A stretch of DNA of 64,000 nt from Yinghuangia sp035454725 (GCF_051388935.1 NZ_JBPKBI010000010.1:202733-266732); one strand, 5' to 3'; counted from the first letter of the stretch, positions 24,138-33,519 are shown. Notes: a model not told the origin generated them from the letters alone. Translations and numbers: made by a program.

Positions 24138-25331
24138 GTGACCTTGCACGAAGCAGTGATCGTCTCGACGGCCAGGACCGCGATCGGTACGGCCCGCAAA
24201 GGCTCGCTCGTGGACGTCGACGCCTTCGAACTCGGCACCCGGGCGGTGGCCGAGGCCGTCCGGCGGGCCGGCGTCGACCCCGGGTGTGTCGACGACGTGG
24301 TGCTCGGCGAAAGCCTGTACGGCGGCGGGGACATCGCCCGCTACGCCGCCCTGGAGGCCGGTCTCGTCAACGCGGCGGGTATCGCCCACAACCGGCACTG
24401 TGCCTCGGGGTTGGCCGCGGTGCAGACCGCCGCGGCGTCCATCCGCGCCGGCATGGACCGCGTCGTCGTCGCCGGTGGGACCAACTCCGCGTCCACCGCG
24501 CCCCGCAGCAGTCGGCGCCGGCTCGGCGAGGCGGAGGAGGAGTGGGAGGACTGGTTCCCACCGAGCCACGTGGAGACCCCGGACGCCCCGGTGATGGACA
24601 TGTCCGTCACGGTCGGCTGGAATGCCGCGGTCAAGGCCGGTCTGACCCGCGAGGAACTGGACGCCTGGGCGCTGCGTTCCCACCAGCGGGCGGTCGCGGG
24701 CATCGACGCGGGTGCGTTCGCCGAGGAGATCTTCGCACTGGAGGTGACCCGCCGCGACGGCTCGACGTTCACGTTCGAGGTCGACGAGCACCCCCGCCGA
24801 GGCACCACGGCGGAAAAGCTCGCGGCGCTGAAACCGTTGCACCCCGAGATCGCGGGCTTCAGCATCACCGCGGGCAACGCCTCCGGCGTCAACGACGGCG
24901 CCGCCGCGCTGGTGCTCGCCGAAGGCGCGGAGGCCGAACGCCTCGGCCTGGAGCCGTTGGCCGTGGTGCGTGCCTGGGCGTCCGCGGGTGTGCTTCCGGC
25001 GGACACAGGCCTGGCACCCATCGTCGCCATCCCCAGGGCGCTGGAACGCGCCGGCCTGGAGATCGGCGACATCGCGCTCTGGGAGATCAACGAGGCCTTC
25101 GCGTCGGTCCCTCTGGCCACGTGCCGCAAGCTGGGCATCGACGAGTCGATCGTCAACGTGCTGGGCAGCGGGTGCAGTCTCGGCCACCCCATCGCGATGA
25201 CCGGCGCCCGTCAGGTGATCAGTCTCGTGCACGAACTCCGCCGCCGGGGAGGCGGTACGGCGGTATCGGCCATGTGCGCGGGCGGAGGCATGGCGAGCGC
25301 GCTGGTCCTCGACGTACCCGCACCCGCGTGA
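24138..25331 (+). CDS. thiolase (acetyl-CoA C-acyltransferase type)
   Basis: A 397-residue thiolase for the thiolytic cleavage or formation of 3-ketoacyl-CoA. The acyl-accepting Cys88 is in NRHCASGLAAVQ, followed by INEAFASVPL, GSGCSLGHPIAMTGAR with the catalytic His, and the second Cys in SAMCAGGGMAS. All catalytic residues are therefore present, unlike the thiolase-like gene at 42402. GTG at 24138 has GAGGAG five bases upstream. It follows the P450 gene by 122 bp and ends before a strong terminator. Confidence 0.93.
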   Translation: MTLHEAVIVSTARTAIGTARKGSLVDVDAFELGTRAVAEAVRRAGVDPGCVDDVVLGESLYGGGDIARYAALEAGLVNAAGIAHNRHCASGLAAVQTAAASIRAGMDRVVVAGGTNSASTAPRSSRRRLGEAEEEWEDWFPPSHVETPDAPVMDMSVTVGWNAAVKAGLTREELDAWALRSHQRAVAGIDAGAFAEEIFALEVTRRDGSTFTFEVDEHPRRGTTAEKLAALKPLHPEIAGFSITAGNASGVNDGAAALVLAEGAEAERLGLEPLAVVRAWASAGVLPADTGLAPIVAIPRALERAGLEIGDIALWEINEAFASVPLATCRKLGIDESIVNVLGSGCSLGHPIAMTGARQVISLVHELRRRGGGTAVSAMCAGGGMASALVLDVPAPA

Positions 25332-25349
25332 GACGAGCCCGCGGGGTTC

Positions 25350-25390
25350 GCCGTTCCCGGTCCGGGCCCGTGTCAGGGACCGGGAACGGC
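25350..25390 (+). terminator. strong hairpin terminator after the thiolase gene
   Basis: A perfect 14-bp inverted repeat (25350-25363 and 25377-25390) with a 13-base loop, 19 bases after the thiolase stop codon. It closes the unit that begins upstream of the P450. Confidence 0.75.
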
Positions 25391-25469
25391 GGTCTATGAA
25401 CGCGCGTTGCGGGCACAGGCATCCATTCCGACGGTTGTATTCGCCAACCCGACAGCATACGGTTCTCAA

Positions 25470-26321
25470 ATGCCGATAATCAGTGTCCATGGCTTGTCGG
25501 TCGCCTACGAGGTGATCGGTGAAACGGGGCGTCCCTGGGTCATCACTCCGGGCGGCCGTTTCAGCATGGAAACTCCCGGAGTACGCGAACTGGCAACCGC
25601 ATTGGCGGATCTCGGAAATCGCGTCCTGATCTGGGACCGCCCGAACTGCGGTTCCTCCGACGTGTGTTTCACCGGGAATTCCGAATCCGAGATGCAGGCC
25701 GATGTCCTGGCCGGTCTCCTGGAGGAACTGGACATGGCGCCCGCCGTGATCGCGGGCGGTTCCGGCGGGGCGCGGGTCTCGCTGCTCACCGCCGCGCGGC
25801 ACCGCCAGGTGGCGTCAGGGCTGGCCACATGGTGGATCAGTGGCGGCGTGTACGGCCTGATGACGCTCGGCGTCCACTACTGCGGCGGCTCTTTGGCCGC
25901 GGCCTGGAGAAAGGGCATGCCTGCCGTCGCCGCGCTTCCCGAATGGGCGGAATCCCTCGAACGCAATCCCGGAAACCGGCAGCGCATTCTCGACCAGGAC
26001 CGCGGCGCGTTCATCGCGGCGATGGAGCGCTGGATGACGGCATACTGCCCGCGCGAGGACCAACTCGTGCCCGGCCTGCCGGATTCCGAGGCACGCCGTC
26101 TCGACATTCCCGCGCTGGTATTCCGCAGCGGAGAGAGCGACTGCAACCACACCCGCGAGACATCCGAGCGATTGGCCGGACTGCTGCCGAACTCGCGGCT
26201 CGTCGAACCGCCTTGGGACGACGACGAATGGAACGTCCGGTCGACCGCCCGGCGGCATTTCACCGGCTGGCCCGCCCTGGCCCCACCGCTCCAGGCGTGG
26301 GCCGAAGAGGCTCTGCGCTGA
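25470..26321 (+). CDS. alpha/beta-hydrolase
   Basis: A 283-residue alpha/beta-hydrolase. The oxyanion HGLSVAYEVIGE region is N-terminal, the nucleophile elbow is AGGSGGARVS, and DIPALVFRSGESD precedes the usual late acid. The expected terminal histidine segment is less clear (RRHFTGWPAL). I start at ATG 25470 because the upstream in-frame sequence is AT-rich promoter-like and lacks fold similarity. Base use is slightly less GC-rich than in its neighbours. It has its own promoter region after the terminator. Esterase, lactonase or C-C hydrolase activity are all possible. Confidence 0.8.
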   Translation: MPIISVHGLSVAYEVIGETGRPWVITPGGRFSMETPGVRELATALADLGNRVLIWDRPNCGSSDVCFTGNSESEMQADVLAGLLEELDMAPAVIAGGSGGARVSLLTAARHRQVASGLATWWISGGVYGLMTLGVHYCGGSLAAAWRKGMPAVAALPEWAESLERNPGNRQRILDQDRGAFIAAMERWMTAYCPREDQLVPGLPDSEARRLDIPALVFRSGESDCNHTRETSERLAGLLPNSRLVEPPWDDDEWNVRSTARRHFTGWPALAPPLQAWAEEALR

Positions 26322-26522
26322 CCGCAGCGGACGAACCGCCCGGTGCCGTCCGTCCCGGAACGCGGGCGGGGCGCCGGGCGTACCTCTGTCGACGGCGCGC
26401 CCTTGGGAAGCCCGCGCGAGCGTGCCTGTCTGCGAACGTCGCGCGGGAGGGCATGCCTTGCGGTCCGCCGCCGGATCCGAACACGCCCCGACGTGCCCCT
26501 TGGCCCGGACCGGGAACACCGG

Positions 26523-26548
26523 TAGCTTAAGTATGTAAGTGCTTGCTT
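26523..26548. promoter_or_regulatory. -10-like box and regulon palindrome 7, before amidohydrolase 26564
   Basis: A TAGCTT hexamer at 26523-26528 is followed by ATGTAAGTGCTTGCTT (26533-26548), just before the AAGGAGG of the amidohydrolase gene. The site matches the shared pattern with three changes. Confidence 0.65.
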
Positions 26549-26563
26549 GCTAAGGAGGCCGCT

Positions 26564-27766
26564 GTGGCGTTCAGTTGGTTCATCTCGGTCGACGACCACC
26601 TCATCGAACCCGCCCGGCTGTGGCAGGAGCGGCTGCCTGGGCGGTGGCGGGAGACGGGCCCGCGCATCGTGCGGGAGGGCGAGTCGGAGTTCTGGATGTA
26701 CGAGGACCGGCAGGTGGTCACCACGGGCCTCAACGCGGTGGCGGGCAAGACGCGCGAGGAGTTCTCGCCGGAACCGATCACGTACGAGGACATGCGGCCG
26801 GGCTGCTACGAGCCCGCCGCGCGCGTGGCCGACATGAACCAGGGGCACGTGCTGGCCTCCATGCTGTTCCCGTCGTTCCCGCGCTACTGCGGCCAGGTGT
26901 TCCACGAGGCGAAGGACAAGGAACTCGCGCTGCTGTGCGTGCGGGCGTGGAACGACTTCATCTTGGAGGAGTTCGCGGCGGCGTACCCCGGCCGGTTCAT
27001 CCCGATGATGATCATCCCGCTGTGGGACCCGGTCGCCGCCGCGGCCGAGATCGAGCGGACCGCCGCGCTCGGCGCGAAGTCCATCGCGTTCTCGGAGAAC
27101 CCGACCAAGCTCGGGCTGCCGTCGATCCACAACGGCTTCTGGGACCCGGTTTTCCGCACGTGTGACGAGGCCGGAATGGTCGTGTCGATGCACGTGGGGT
27201 CGTCCTCGAACCTCATCCGCACGTCGGACGACATGCCGACGCTGGCGTTCATGGCGTACTCGGCGGCGGCCAACCAGGCGGGCACCCTGCTGGACTGGCT
27301 GTTCAGCGGCAACTTCACGAAGTTCCCGAACCTGCGGATCGCCTTGTCGGAGGGGTCGATCGGCTGGATCCCGTACTTCCTGGAGCGGGCCGAACAGGTC
27401 GTCGACAAGCAGCGGTACTGGGCCTCGCGGTTCGACATCGACATGAACGCCAACCACGAGCGCGGCGAGCAGAAGGGCGAGGCGGGCTTCGACATGGACA
27501 CCGACGTCCGCGCGCTGTTCCGCGACCACGTGTACGGCACGTTCATCGAGGACCAGGCGGGCATCCGGCTGCTCGACGTGATCGGCGAGGACAACGTGAT
27601 GCTGGAGTGCGACTACCCGCACTCGGACTCCACCTGGCCCGACACCCCGCGGCTGGCCGGCAAGTGGCTCGGCCATCTGTCCCAGGAAGTCCAGGACAAA
27701 ATCACGGTCGGCAACGCCAGTCGGGTCTACGACTTCACGCCGGCCGACCCCGCCACGATCGGCTGA
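26564..27766 (+). CDS. amidohydrolase-2 family metal-dependent hydrolase/decarboxylase
   Basis: A 400-residue paralogue of the proteins at 12405, 39974 and 47987. Metal-site features are SVDDHLIEPARLW near the N-terminus, VVSMHVGSSSN in mid-barrel and MLECDYPHSDSTWPD near the end. The acidic YPHSDS motif is shared with uncharacterised actinobacterial members that accompany P450 and Rieske genes. GTG 26564 follows AAGGAGG. It begins a unit with a Rieske oxygenase and a SnoaL-like protein. Reaction unknown; hydrolysis or decarboxylation are the family's known chemistries. Confidence 0.9.
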   Translation: MAFSWFISVDDHLIEPARLWQERLPGRWRETGPRIVREGESEFWMYEDRQVVTTGLNAVAGKTREEFSPEPITYEDMRPGCYEPAARVADMNQGHVLASMLFPSFPRYCGQVFHEAKDKELALLCVRAWNDFILEEFAAAYPGRFIPMMIIPLWDPVAAAAEIERTAALGAKSIAFSENPTKLGLPSIHNGFWDPVFRTCDEAGMVVSMHVGSSSNLIRTSDDMPTLAFMAYSAAANQAGTLLDWLFSGNFTKFPNLRIALSEGSIGWIPYFLERAEQVVDKQRYWASRFDIDMNANHERGEQKGEAGFDMDTDVRALFRDHVYGTFIEDQAGIRLLDVIGEDNVMLECDYPHSDSTWPDTPRLAGKWLGHLSQEVQDKITVGNASRVYDFTPADPATIG

Positions 27767-27806
27767 GCGCAGGGTCGGACGAACCCGCTGACGAGGAGGA
27801 CGCAAG

Positions 27807-29009
27807 GTGGACAGGGAAGCACTGGACCTCAGCCTCGCACGCCGTCTGGTGGACCACATCGAGAACGGGACGACCGACCTGGCCGACTCCGTGTACGAGA
27901 TGTCCACCGACGCTTACTCGGCGGCGCACCTGGCGGAAGAACTCGAGGTGTTGTTCCTCGGGCAGCCCCTGGTGCTGGGGTTGTCCGGCGACCTGCCGAA
28001 CCCCGAGACGTACCGCACGGTCGACCTGTGCGGCACGCCCGTCCTGCTGACCCGCGACCGCGAGGGGCGGGTACGGGCGCTGCTGAACGCGTGCCGCCAC
28101 CGCGGGGTCCGGGTGGCCGACGGCGTGGGCCGGGGGAAGAGGGTGACCTGTCCGTTCCACGCCTGGAGCTACGAACTCGACGGCCGGCTGGCCGCGATGC
28201 CTGTCTCGGACGCCTTCGAGGGCATGTGCCGGGACGACAAGGGCCTGGTCGAACTGCCCGTGGACGAGGGCCACGGCCTGATCGTCGGACGGCTGAGGCC
28301 CGGTCCGCCGGTGGACGTCGACGCCTACCTGGGTCCCGAACTCCGCGACGAGCTGGCCCTGTTGGACTTCGCCGACTGGGAGCGCCTCGGTGAGCCGCAC
28401 ACCCATCGGGTCGGTGCCAACTGGAAGGTCACGCTGGACACCTTCCGCGAGAACTACCACTTCGACTTCCTGCACCGCAGGACGCTGCGCAAGATGGCAT
28501 ACGGCGGCGTCCTCACCTTCGACGCCTTCGGACCGCACCTGCGCAACAGCTCCGCGCTCCGCACGATCGACGAGCTGCGGGACCGGCCGGAGTCCGAATG
28601 GACGGACGTCGCACGGCACTTCAGCTACCAGTACGCGCTGTTCCCCAACACCAGCCTGACGTTCGACAGCCGGCACATCGAGCTGTGGCAGATCGTCCCC
28701 GTCGACGCGCACACCTCGGAGGTCGTGCACACCTCGTACCTGCGGCCCGGATTGTCCGACGAGGAACGGGACAAGGCCGCCGAGATGACCCCGTGGATCT
28801 GCGAGACCGTTGTCGACGGGGAAGACTTCTGGGTCGCCGGCCGGACCGAGCCCGGCGTCCGGCTGGGCATGATCGACACGGTCGTCTTCGGCCGCAACGA
28901 GCCCGCGCCGCAACACCTGCACCGCGGCTTCGCAGCCGCGCTGGAGGCCGCCCGGGCGGTGTCGTCGGCGACCGATCCGGGGTCAGTGGGACAGGGGACG
29001 ACCGCATGA
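27807..29009 (+). CDS. Rieske non-heme iron oxygenase, alpha subunit
   Basis: A 400-residue ring-hydroxylating or demethylating oxygenase. The Rieske [2Fe-2S] ligands are Cys96/His98 in NACRHRGVR and Cys115/His118 in TCPFHAWSYELDG. The mononuclear iron ligands include His218 and His223 in ENYHFDFLH. GTG start, 40 bp after the amidohydrolase. No beta subunit or dedicated reductase is adjacent, so it resembles the single-component-terminal types that borrow electron carriers. Expected to insert oxygen into a ring or methyl group in the pathway. Confidence 0.92.
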   Translation: MDREALDLSLARRLVDHIENGTTDLADSVYEMSTDAYSAAHLAEELEVLFLGQPLVLGLSGDLPNPETYRTVDLCGTPVLLTRDREGRVRALLNACRHRGVRVADGVGRGKRVTCPFHAWSYELDGRLAAMPVSDAFEGMCRDDKGLVELPVDEGHGLIVGRLRPGPPVDVDAYLGPELRDELALLDFADWERLGEPHTHRVGANWKVTLDTFRENYHFDFLHRRTLRKMAYGGVLTFDAFGPHLRNSSALRTIDELRDRPESEWTDVARHFSYQYALFPNTSLTFDSRHIELWQIVPVDAHTSEVVHTSYLRPGLSDEERDKAAEMTPWICETVVDGEDFWVAGRTEPGVRLGMIDTVVFGRNEPAPQHLHRGFAAALEAARAVSSATDPGSVGQGTTA

Positions 29010-29073
29010 GCGGGCGCATCGATGCCCCGTGTGCGATACGCGCGACGGGATGCCGAGCGGAGCGAGGAGCCGC

Positions 29074-29520
29074 ATGAGTGATGCCGCTTTCGGGGCCGAC
29101 GGCGCTGCCGAGGTGGTCCGCGAGGTGTCGCGGCGCTTCCGGTCCGGCGACGTCGACGGGGCCTTCCGTCTGTACCATCCGAAGATCCGCGTCGCGCAGC
29201 CGGATTCGCTGCCGCACGGCGGCCGGCACGAGGGCGTGGCCGGACTCGGCCGCATGGCCGCCGAGTTCGGACGCCACTGGGACCGTACGATCGGCGAACC
29301 GCGAATCCTCGGCTGCGGCCCGTCCGTCGTGCAGGTCACGACGCAGACGTGGACCGCCAAGAGGACCGGCCGGTCCGCGACCGTGGACGTCGTCGAGCTG
29401 ATCGCGCTGACGGACGGACTTGTCTCGGAGATCCGGGTGTTCCCGCAGGACACACACCTGCTGCTCGCCACCCTGGACGAGCCCGGGAGCGAGCCGGGGC
29501 CTGACCGGCAAGGCACGTGA
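29074..29520 (+). CDS. SnoaL/NTF2-like protein
   Basis: A 148-residue cone-shaped NTF2-fold protein. AAEVVREVSRRFRSGDVDGA, then LYHPKIRVAQPDS and GHEGVAGL-type segments, are typical of SnoaL-like polyketide cyclases, limonene-epoxide hydrolase relatives and ketosteroid-isomerase-like proteins. The ATG follows GCGAGGAG. It closes the amidohydrolase-Rieske unit. An isomerase, hydrolase or binding role is possible; the catalytic residues of known members are not obvious. Its 3' end is duplicated by the assembly scar that follows. Confidence 0.75.
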   Translation: MSDAAFGADGAAEVVREVSRRFRSGDVDGAFRLYHPKIRVAQPDSLPHGGRHEGVAGLGRMAAEFGRHWDRTIGEPRILGCGPSVVQVTTQTWTAKRTGRSATVDVVELIALTDGLVSEIRVFPQDTHLLLATLDEPGSEPGPDRQGT

Positions 29521-29672
29521 GCCACACCCGTGCACACCGCGCGAAGCGGGGGGGGGGGGGGGGGGGGGGGGGGGAGGGGGGGGGGGGGGGANCCACCCTG
29601 GACGAGCCCGGGAGCGAGCCGGGGCCTGACCGGCAAGGCACGTGAGCCACACCCGTGCACACCGCGCGAAGC
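29468..29672. other. assembly scar: duplicated 81-bp contig ends around a poly-G run and one N
   Basis: Bases 29468-29548 recur exactly at 29593-29672. Between them are long runs of G with a single A and an N at 29592. This is the pattern left when two contigs with overlapping ends are joined without merging. The natural sequence probably runs straight from the first copy into the terminator. Confidence 0.85.
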
Positions 29673-29714
29673 GCGTCGGGAGCGTTCCCCACGGAACGCT
29701 CCCGACGCGCTTCG
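29667..29714. terminator. strong bidirectional terminator
   Basis: A perfect 22-bp inverted repeat (29667-29688 and 29693-29714) with a 4-base loop, between the SnoaL-like gene and the convergent ferredoxin gene. It serves both sides. Confidence 0.85.
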
Positions 29715-29730
29715 GGGGCCGGTCGGAGTG

Positions 29731-29919
29731 TCAGCTCAGGATGATCGCCCGCTCCGGGCAGTTCTGCTCGGCTATCTGCACATGGGCCACCAAGTGCGAG
29801 GGAACCTCCGGGACTTCGACGAAGCCGTGGCCCGTCTCGTCGAGCGAGAAGACCTCCGGGCAGATCTCCCAGCATCGGGCGTGGCCTTCGCAGCGGTTCG
29901 CGTCGACGGTGACCTTCAT
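29731..29919 (-). CDS. [3Fe-4S]-type ferredoxin
   Basis: A 62-residue ferredoxin starting MKVTVDANRCEGHARCWEIC, with CP further down (QNCPERAI). The CxxxxxC spacing (CEGHARC) in place of CxxCxxC marks the single [3Fe-4S] (or converted) cluster of actinobacterial P450 redox partners. The open frame continues upstream but family length and GGAG favour the ATG at 29919. It lies downstream of an SDR gene on the same strand, 7 kb from the P450 it may serve. Confidence 0.92.
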   Translation of the reverse strand: MKVTVDANRCEGHARCWEICPEVFSLDETGHGFVEVPEVPSHLVAHVQIAEQNCPERAIILS

Positions 29920-30022
29920 GGGCGTCCTCCTTCGTGTTCGTGGGCTCAGCGTGGCACGGGTTCGGGGCCCGGCGGGTCGGCTCGCGGGAATCGGTCGGGC
30001 CGGGCCGCCGGAGCCGACGGTC

Positions 30023-30838
30023 TCAGAAGGTGGCGGACAGGGCCCAGGGGCCGTCCGGGAAGGGGCGGCCCAGGAGTTCCATGCTGTAGGCGATCCGGCC
30101 GGTGACGGTACCGGCGGGTGCGCTGCACAGCACCAGCGCGGCGTCGGCCATGGCGCCACGCGGTTCGACCGGGGTGTTGTCGGGGGTGTGCGGCGAGACG
30201 ACGGCGACGCCCGGGGTCATCACCAGGCCGGAGGTGCCCAGCGCGTTGACGGACACGCCCGTGCCGTGCAGTTCGGCCGCGAGGCCGGTGGTGAGGCGGT
30301 CGAGTGCGGCCTTGCACATGCCGTACGGAACCGACCCGTCGGACGCCCAGTCCGGATAAGGCGGTCCGGCGGGGTGGCGGGCCTGCTTCGAGGTGATGTT
30401 CAGGATCCACCCCCGGCCGCGCTCCACCATGCCCGGAACCGCCGACTGGCACAGCCGGAACGGCGTGTGCACCATCATCCGGGCCATGACCTCGTAGCGC
30501 TTCTCGGGTGTCTTGAGGGCGGGCCCGTAGAAGTTGACGCCGGCGTTGTTGACGAGGGTGTCGACGGGGCCGAGCAGTTCCTCTGCGCGCGCCAGGACCG
30601 TCGCGGCCTCCTCGGGTCTGGTCAGGTCGGCGGGTACGGCCGCCGCCCGGCCGCCGCGCTCGCGGATTCCGGCGGCGACCTCGGAGATCGAGCCCGGCAG
30701 GCGGGATTGCCCCGGGGAGAGGGTGCGCGCGACGAGGGCGACCGCGGCGCCTTCCGCGGCGAACCGCTCCGCGATGTCCTGGCCGATGCCGCGGCTCGCG
30801 CCGGTGATGACCGCCACGCGGCCGTCCATCGATCCCAT
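30023..30838 (-). CDS. SDR-family oxidoreductase
   Basis: A 271-residue short-chain dehydrogenase with TGASRGIG (12-19), NNAG (97-100), Ser150 in NITS and the catalytic Tyr172/Lys176 pair in PYGMCK. Cofactor preference is not clear from the glycine loop. It is transcribed away from the zinc alcohol dehydrogenase and upstream of the ferredoxin; palindrome 8 lies between the two divergent units. Oxidation or reduction of a pathway alcohol or ketone is the likely role. Confidence 0.92.
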   Translation of the reverse strand: MGSMDGRVAVITGASRGIGQDIAERFAAEGAAVALVARTLSPGQSRLPGSISEVAAGIRERGGRAAAVPADLTRPEEAATVLARAEELLGPVDTLVNNAGVNFYGPALKTPEKRYEVMARMMVHTPFRLCQSAVPGMVERGRGWILNITSKQARHPAGPPYPDWASDGSVPYGMCKAALDRLTTGLAAELHGTGVSVNALGTSGLVMTPGVAVVSPHTPDNTPVEPRGAMADAALVLCSAPAGTVTGRIAYSMELLGRPFPDGPWALSATF

Positions 30839-30929
30839 GCGGGAAACCTCCGTCTGCGCCGGGGCGGCCGACGAGTCAGCGGCCGGCCTGCGGCCGAACC
30901 GGCCGGTGCAGGCGCCGTCGACGCTAACA

Positions 30930-30945
30930 AAGTAAGTGTGTACTT
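30930..30945. promoter_or_regulatory. regulon palindrome 8, between divergent SDR and alcohol dehydrogenase genes
   Basis: AAGTAAGTGTGTACTT. On the minus strand it is preceded by CACTAGAAAGTA, as at palindrome 6, pointing at the SDR gene. On the plus strand a TATACT box (30963-30968) points at the alcohol dehydrogenase gene. One operator could control both. Confidence 0.7.
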
Positions 30946-31110
30946 TCTAGTGTGCGGATCATATACTCGGCTCCACCGCCAGGCGGCGGGCACGGGGCCG
31001 AGCAGCGGACAGCAGGCGGCAGACCGTCCGGCCCGATGCACGGACCCGCGCCCGCAGGGCCCCGGGGCACCGCCCAGGGCCGCCGACACCGAACCCTTGG
31101 GAGGCCGGCA

Positions 31111-32187
31111 GTGAAGGTCGCCGTCGCATACGAGGCCGGGGAGCCGCTGGTCCTGGAGGATCTCCCCACCCCCGAGGTGGGTGCGCGCGACGTGTTGGTG
31201 CGCATAGCCGCGCGGGGGATCTGCCAGACCGATCTGACGGTGATCGACGGGAAGTCCCCGCTTCCCTTGCCGATCGTCCCGGGCCACGAGGCCTGCGGCG
31301 TCGTCGAGGAGGTCGGCCCCGAGGTCCGCCGGGTGAAGGCGGGCGACCGCGTGCTGGCGTCGGTTTCGCCCGCGTGCGGGAGCTGCTGGTGGTGCGTCAA
31401 CGGCACGTCCAACCACTGCGAACTCGGCGGCGCCCTGCGCACCCGGCCGCGCTTCACGCTGGCCGACGGCCGGCGGGCTCCCGCGGTATGCGGGTGCGGG
31501 GCGTTCGCCGAGGCGATGGTCGTCGACGAGGCCTCGGTGGTCGCGGTCGAGACCGACCTGCCCGACGACGAGCTCGCTCTTTTGGGCTGCGGGGTGACCA
31601 CGGGCCTGGGTGCCGCGCTCAACACGGCGGCCGTACGGCCCGGTTCGAGCGTCGCGGTGATCGGCTGCGGCGGGGTGGGCCAGTCGGTGGTGCAGGGTGC
31701 CCGCATCTCCGGCGCCGCGGTGATCATCGCCGTCGACCCGGTGGCCGCCCGGCGCGAGGCCGCGCTGCGGGTCGGCGCGACGCACGCCGTCGACCCGTGC
31801 GCCGCAGACCCGGTCGAGCAGGTGCGCGCGCTGACCGGCGGACGCGGTGTCGACTACGGCTTCGAGGCCGTGGGATTGCCGGAGTTGATCGTGCAGGCGT
31901 TCGCCATGACGATCGCGGAGGGCGCCGTGACCGTGGTCGGCATGCCGGCGGCGGACGCGGTGATCACACTCCCGGCGCTGCCCGCGGTCTTCTCCGGCAA
32001 GCGCTTGGCCGGCTCCGTCGTGGGCGGCGCCCAGATCCTGCGGGACTTCCCGCGCTTCATCCGGCTCGCCGAGGCCGGACGGCTCGACCTCGGCTCGATG
32101 GTCTCGCGGCGGATCGGGCTCGACGCCGTCAACAAGGGCGTCGACCTCCTCCGCGAGGCCGACGGCATCCGCACCGTGATCGTCTGA
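31111..32187 (+). CDS. zinc-dependent alcohol dehydrogenase
   Basis: A 358-residue medium-chain dehydrogenase. Catalytic zinc ligands are Cys38 (RGICQTDL), His59/Glu60 (PGHEACG) and a later Cys; structural zinc is held by Cys89, 92, 95 and 103 (SPACGSCWWC). The Rossmann loop is VIGCGGVGQSV. GTG start after GGGAGG. It resembles the S-nitrosomycothiol/arylalcohol dehydrogenase branch by overall layout. It is divergent from the SDR and probably co-transcribed with the amidohydrolase that follows. Confidence 0.93.
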   Translation: MKVAVAYEAGEPLVLEDLPTPEVGARDVLVRIAARGICQTDLTVIDGKSPLPLPIVPGHEACGVVEEVGPEVRRVKAGDRVLASVSPACGSCWWCVNGTSNHCELGGALRTRPRFTLADGRRAPAVCGCGAFAEAMVVDEASVVAVETDLPDDELALLGCGVTTGLGAALNTAAVRPGSSVAVIGCGGVGQSVVQGARISGAAVIIAVDPVAARREAALRVGATHAVDPCAADPVEQVRALTGGRGVDYGFEAVGLPELIVQAFAMTIAEGAVTVVGMPAADAVITLPALPAVFSGKRLAGSVVGGAQILRDFPRFIRLAEAGRLDLGSMVSRRIGLDAVNKGVDLLREADGIRTVIV

Positions 32188-32268
32188 CCGCGCCCGGCCG
32201 GGCGCCGACGCCCGCACCACACCCGGGACAGGAGTTCGCACCAGGCCCGCCGTACGGAGGACGAGACC

Positions 32269-33519
32269 ATGCCCGAGCGCACACTTCTCCGCAACGCCCG
32301 CATCCTCACCTGCGCCGCAGGCACGGACGAACGCCCGGCCGACGGCGACATCCTGATCGCCGGCAACCGCGTCGCCGAGGTCGCGCCGGGGAGGTTGCAG
32401 GTGGACGAGGCATCGACCCGAGTGGTCGACCTGCGCGGCGCGACCGTGCTCCCGGGCCTCGGGGACGCGCACACGCACATCAGTTGGCCGCTCGACTTCG
32501 TCTTCGACCACGCCGGCGTCGCCGCCACCGACCCGGCTCCGCACACACTCGACGTCGCGGCGGTCACCCGCACCTACCTGGAGAGCGGCTACACCCTCAT
32601 CGTCGGTGCCGGAGTCCTGCACCCGCTCGACGACGTGCTGGCCCGCGACGCGATCGAACGCGGCCTGGTCACCGGGCCGCGCATCGTGCCGAGCGGCACG
32701 ATGGTCGGTGACCCCAAGGGTCTCGGCGGAGACGGCGCGATGATGGAGATCGCCGCGAACGCCAAGGAGCTCCGCGACATCGTCGCCCGCCAATGCGACT
32801 CGGGCGTACGGGTGTTGAAGCTGTTCATCTCCGGTGACGGCATCGTGCCGCAGTACCCGTCCGAAGACGTGTACATGGACGACGAGATGCTGTCCGCCGC
32901 GGTTGAAGAGGCCGACAAACACGGCGCGTTCATCTCCGTCCACGCGCGAGGATCGGCGAGCGTCGCCATGGCCGCCCGCACCGGCGTACGCCTCGTCCAC
33001 CACGCGTGCTTCCTCGACGACGCGGCCCTGCGCGCCCTGGAGGCCCGGCGCGACGACGTGTGGGTCTGCCCCGGGCTGCACTACCTGTACGCCGTCGTCG
33101 AAGGCCGCGCCGAGCCGTGGGGCATGACTGCGGAACAGGTCGAACGATCCGGCTACCGCGACGAGTTGGCCGCGCAGGTGGAAGGGATGAGACGGCTGCG
33201 GGAATCGGGGATCCGGATCGCCGCGGGCGGCGACTTCGGCCACCAGTGGACCCGGCACGGCACGTACGCCGCCGAACTCCAGCGCTACGTCGAACTCGTC
33301 GGCATGTCACCGACGGAGGCGATCCACACTGCCACCCGCGCCATGGGACCGCTCGCGGGCCTCGACACCGGCGAGATCCGGCCCGGCGCCCTCGCCGACC
33401 TGCTCGTCGTCGACGGCGACCCGACCGAAGACATCACCCTCCTGCAACAGCCCGGCCGCAGGCGCGCCGTGCTCAAGGACGGCAGGTTCGCCTACGTCAA
33501 CCCCGAGCTCTACCCGTGA
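32269..33519 (+). CDS. imidazolonepropionase-like metal-dependent amidohydrolase
   Basis: A 416-residue amidohydrolase with the composite N/C-terminal beta-sandwich: LLRNARILTCAAG at the start and GALADLLVVDGDP at the end. The barrel has GDAHTHISWP (two zinc histidines), VLKLFISGDG, SVHARGSASV and a late Asp in AAGGDFGHQW. This is the prolidase/imidazolonepropionase-related group, distinct from the amidohydrolase-2 and D-aminoacylase types elsewhere in the window. The substrate is unknown. It is followed by a solitary TnpB-type left end. Confidence 0.85.
   Translation: MPERTLLRNARILTCAAGTDERPADGDILIAGNRVAEVAPGRLQVDEASTRVVDLRGATVLPGLGDAHTHISWPLDFVFDHAGVAATDPAPHTLDVAAVTRTYLESGYTLIVGAGVLHPLDDVLARDAIERGLVTGPRIVPSGTMVGDPKGLGGDGAMMEIAANAKELRDIVARQCDSGVRVLKLFISGDGIVPQYPSEDVYMDDEMLSAAVEEADKHGAFISVHARGSASVAMAARTGVRLVHHACFLDDAALRALEARRDDVWVCPGLHYLYAVVEGRAEPWGMTAEQVERSGYRDELAAQVEGMRRLRESGIRIAAGGDFGHQWTRHGTYAAELQRYVELVGMSPTEAIHTATRAMGPLAGLDTGEIRPGALADLLVVDGDPTEDITLLQQPGRRRAVLKDGRFAYVNPELYP

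Noticed and set aside
29540..29592. Long poly-G tract as a G-quadruplex or phase-variable repeat
   Set aside because: It lies between exact duplicate ends and beside an N, so it is an assembly artefact.
30622..33258. An 878-codon antisense frame over the alcohol dehydrogenase and amidohydrolase
   Set aside because: Both sense genes are clear; the antisense frame has no domain and spans two genes and a promoter.
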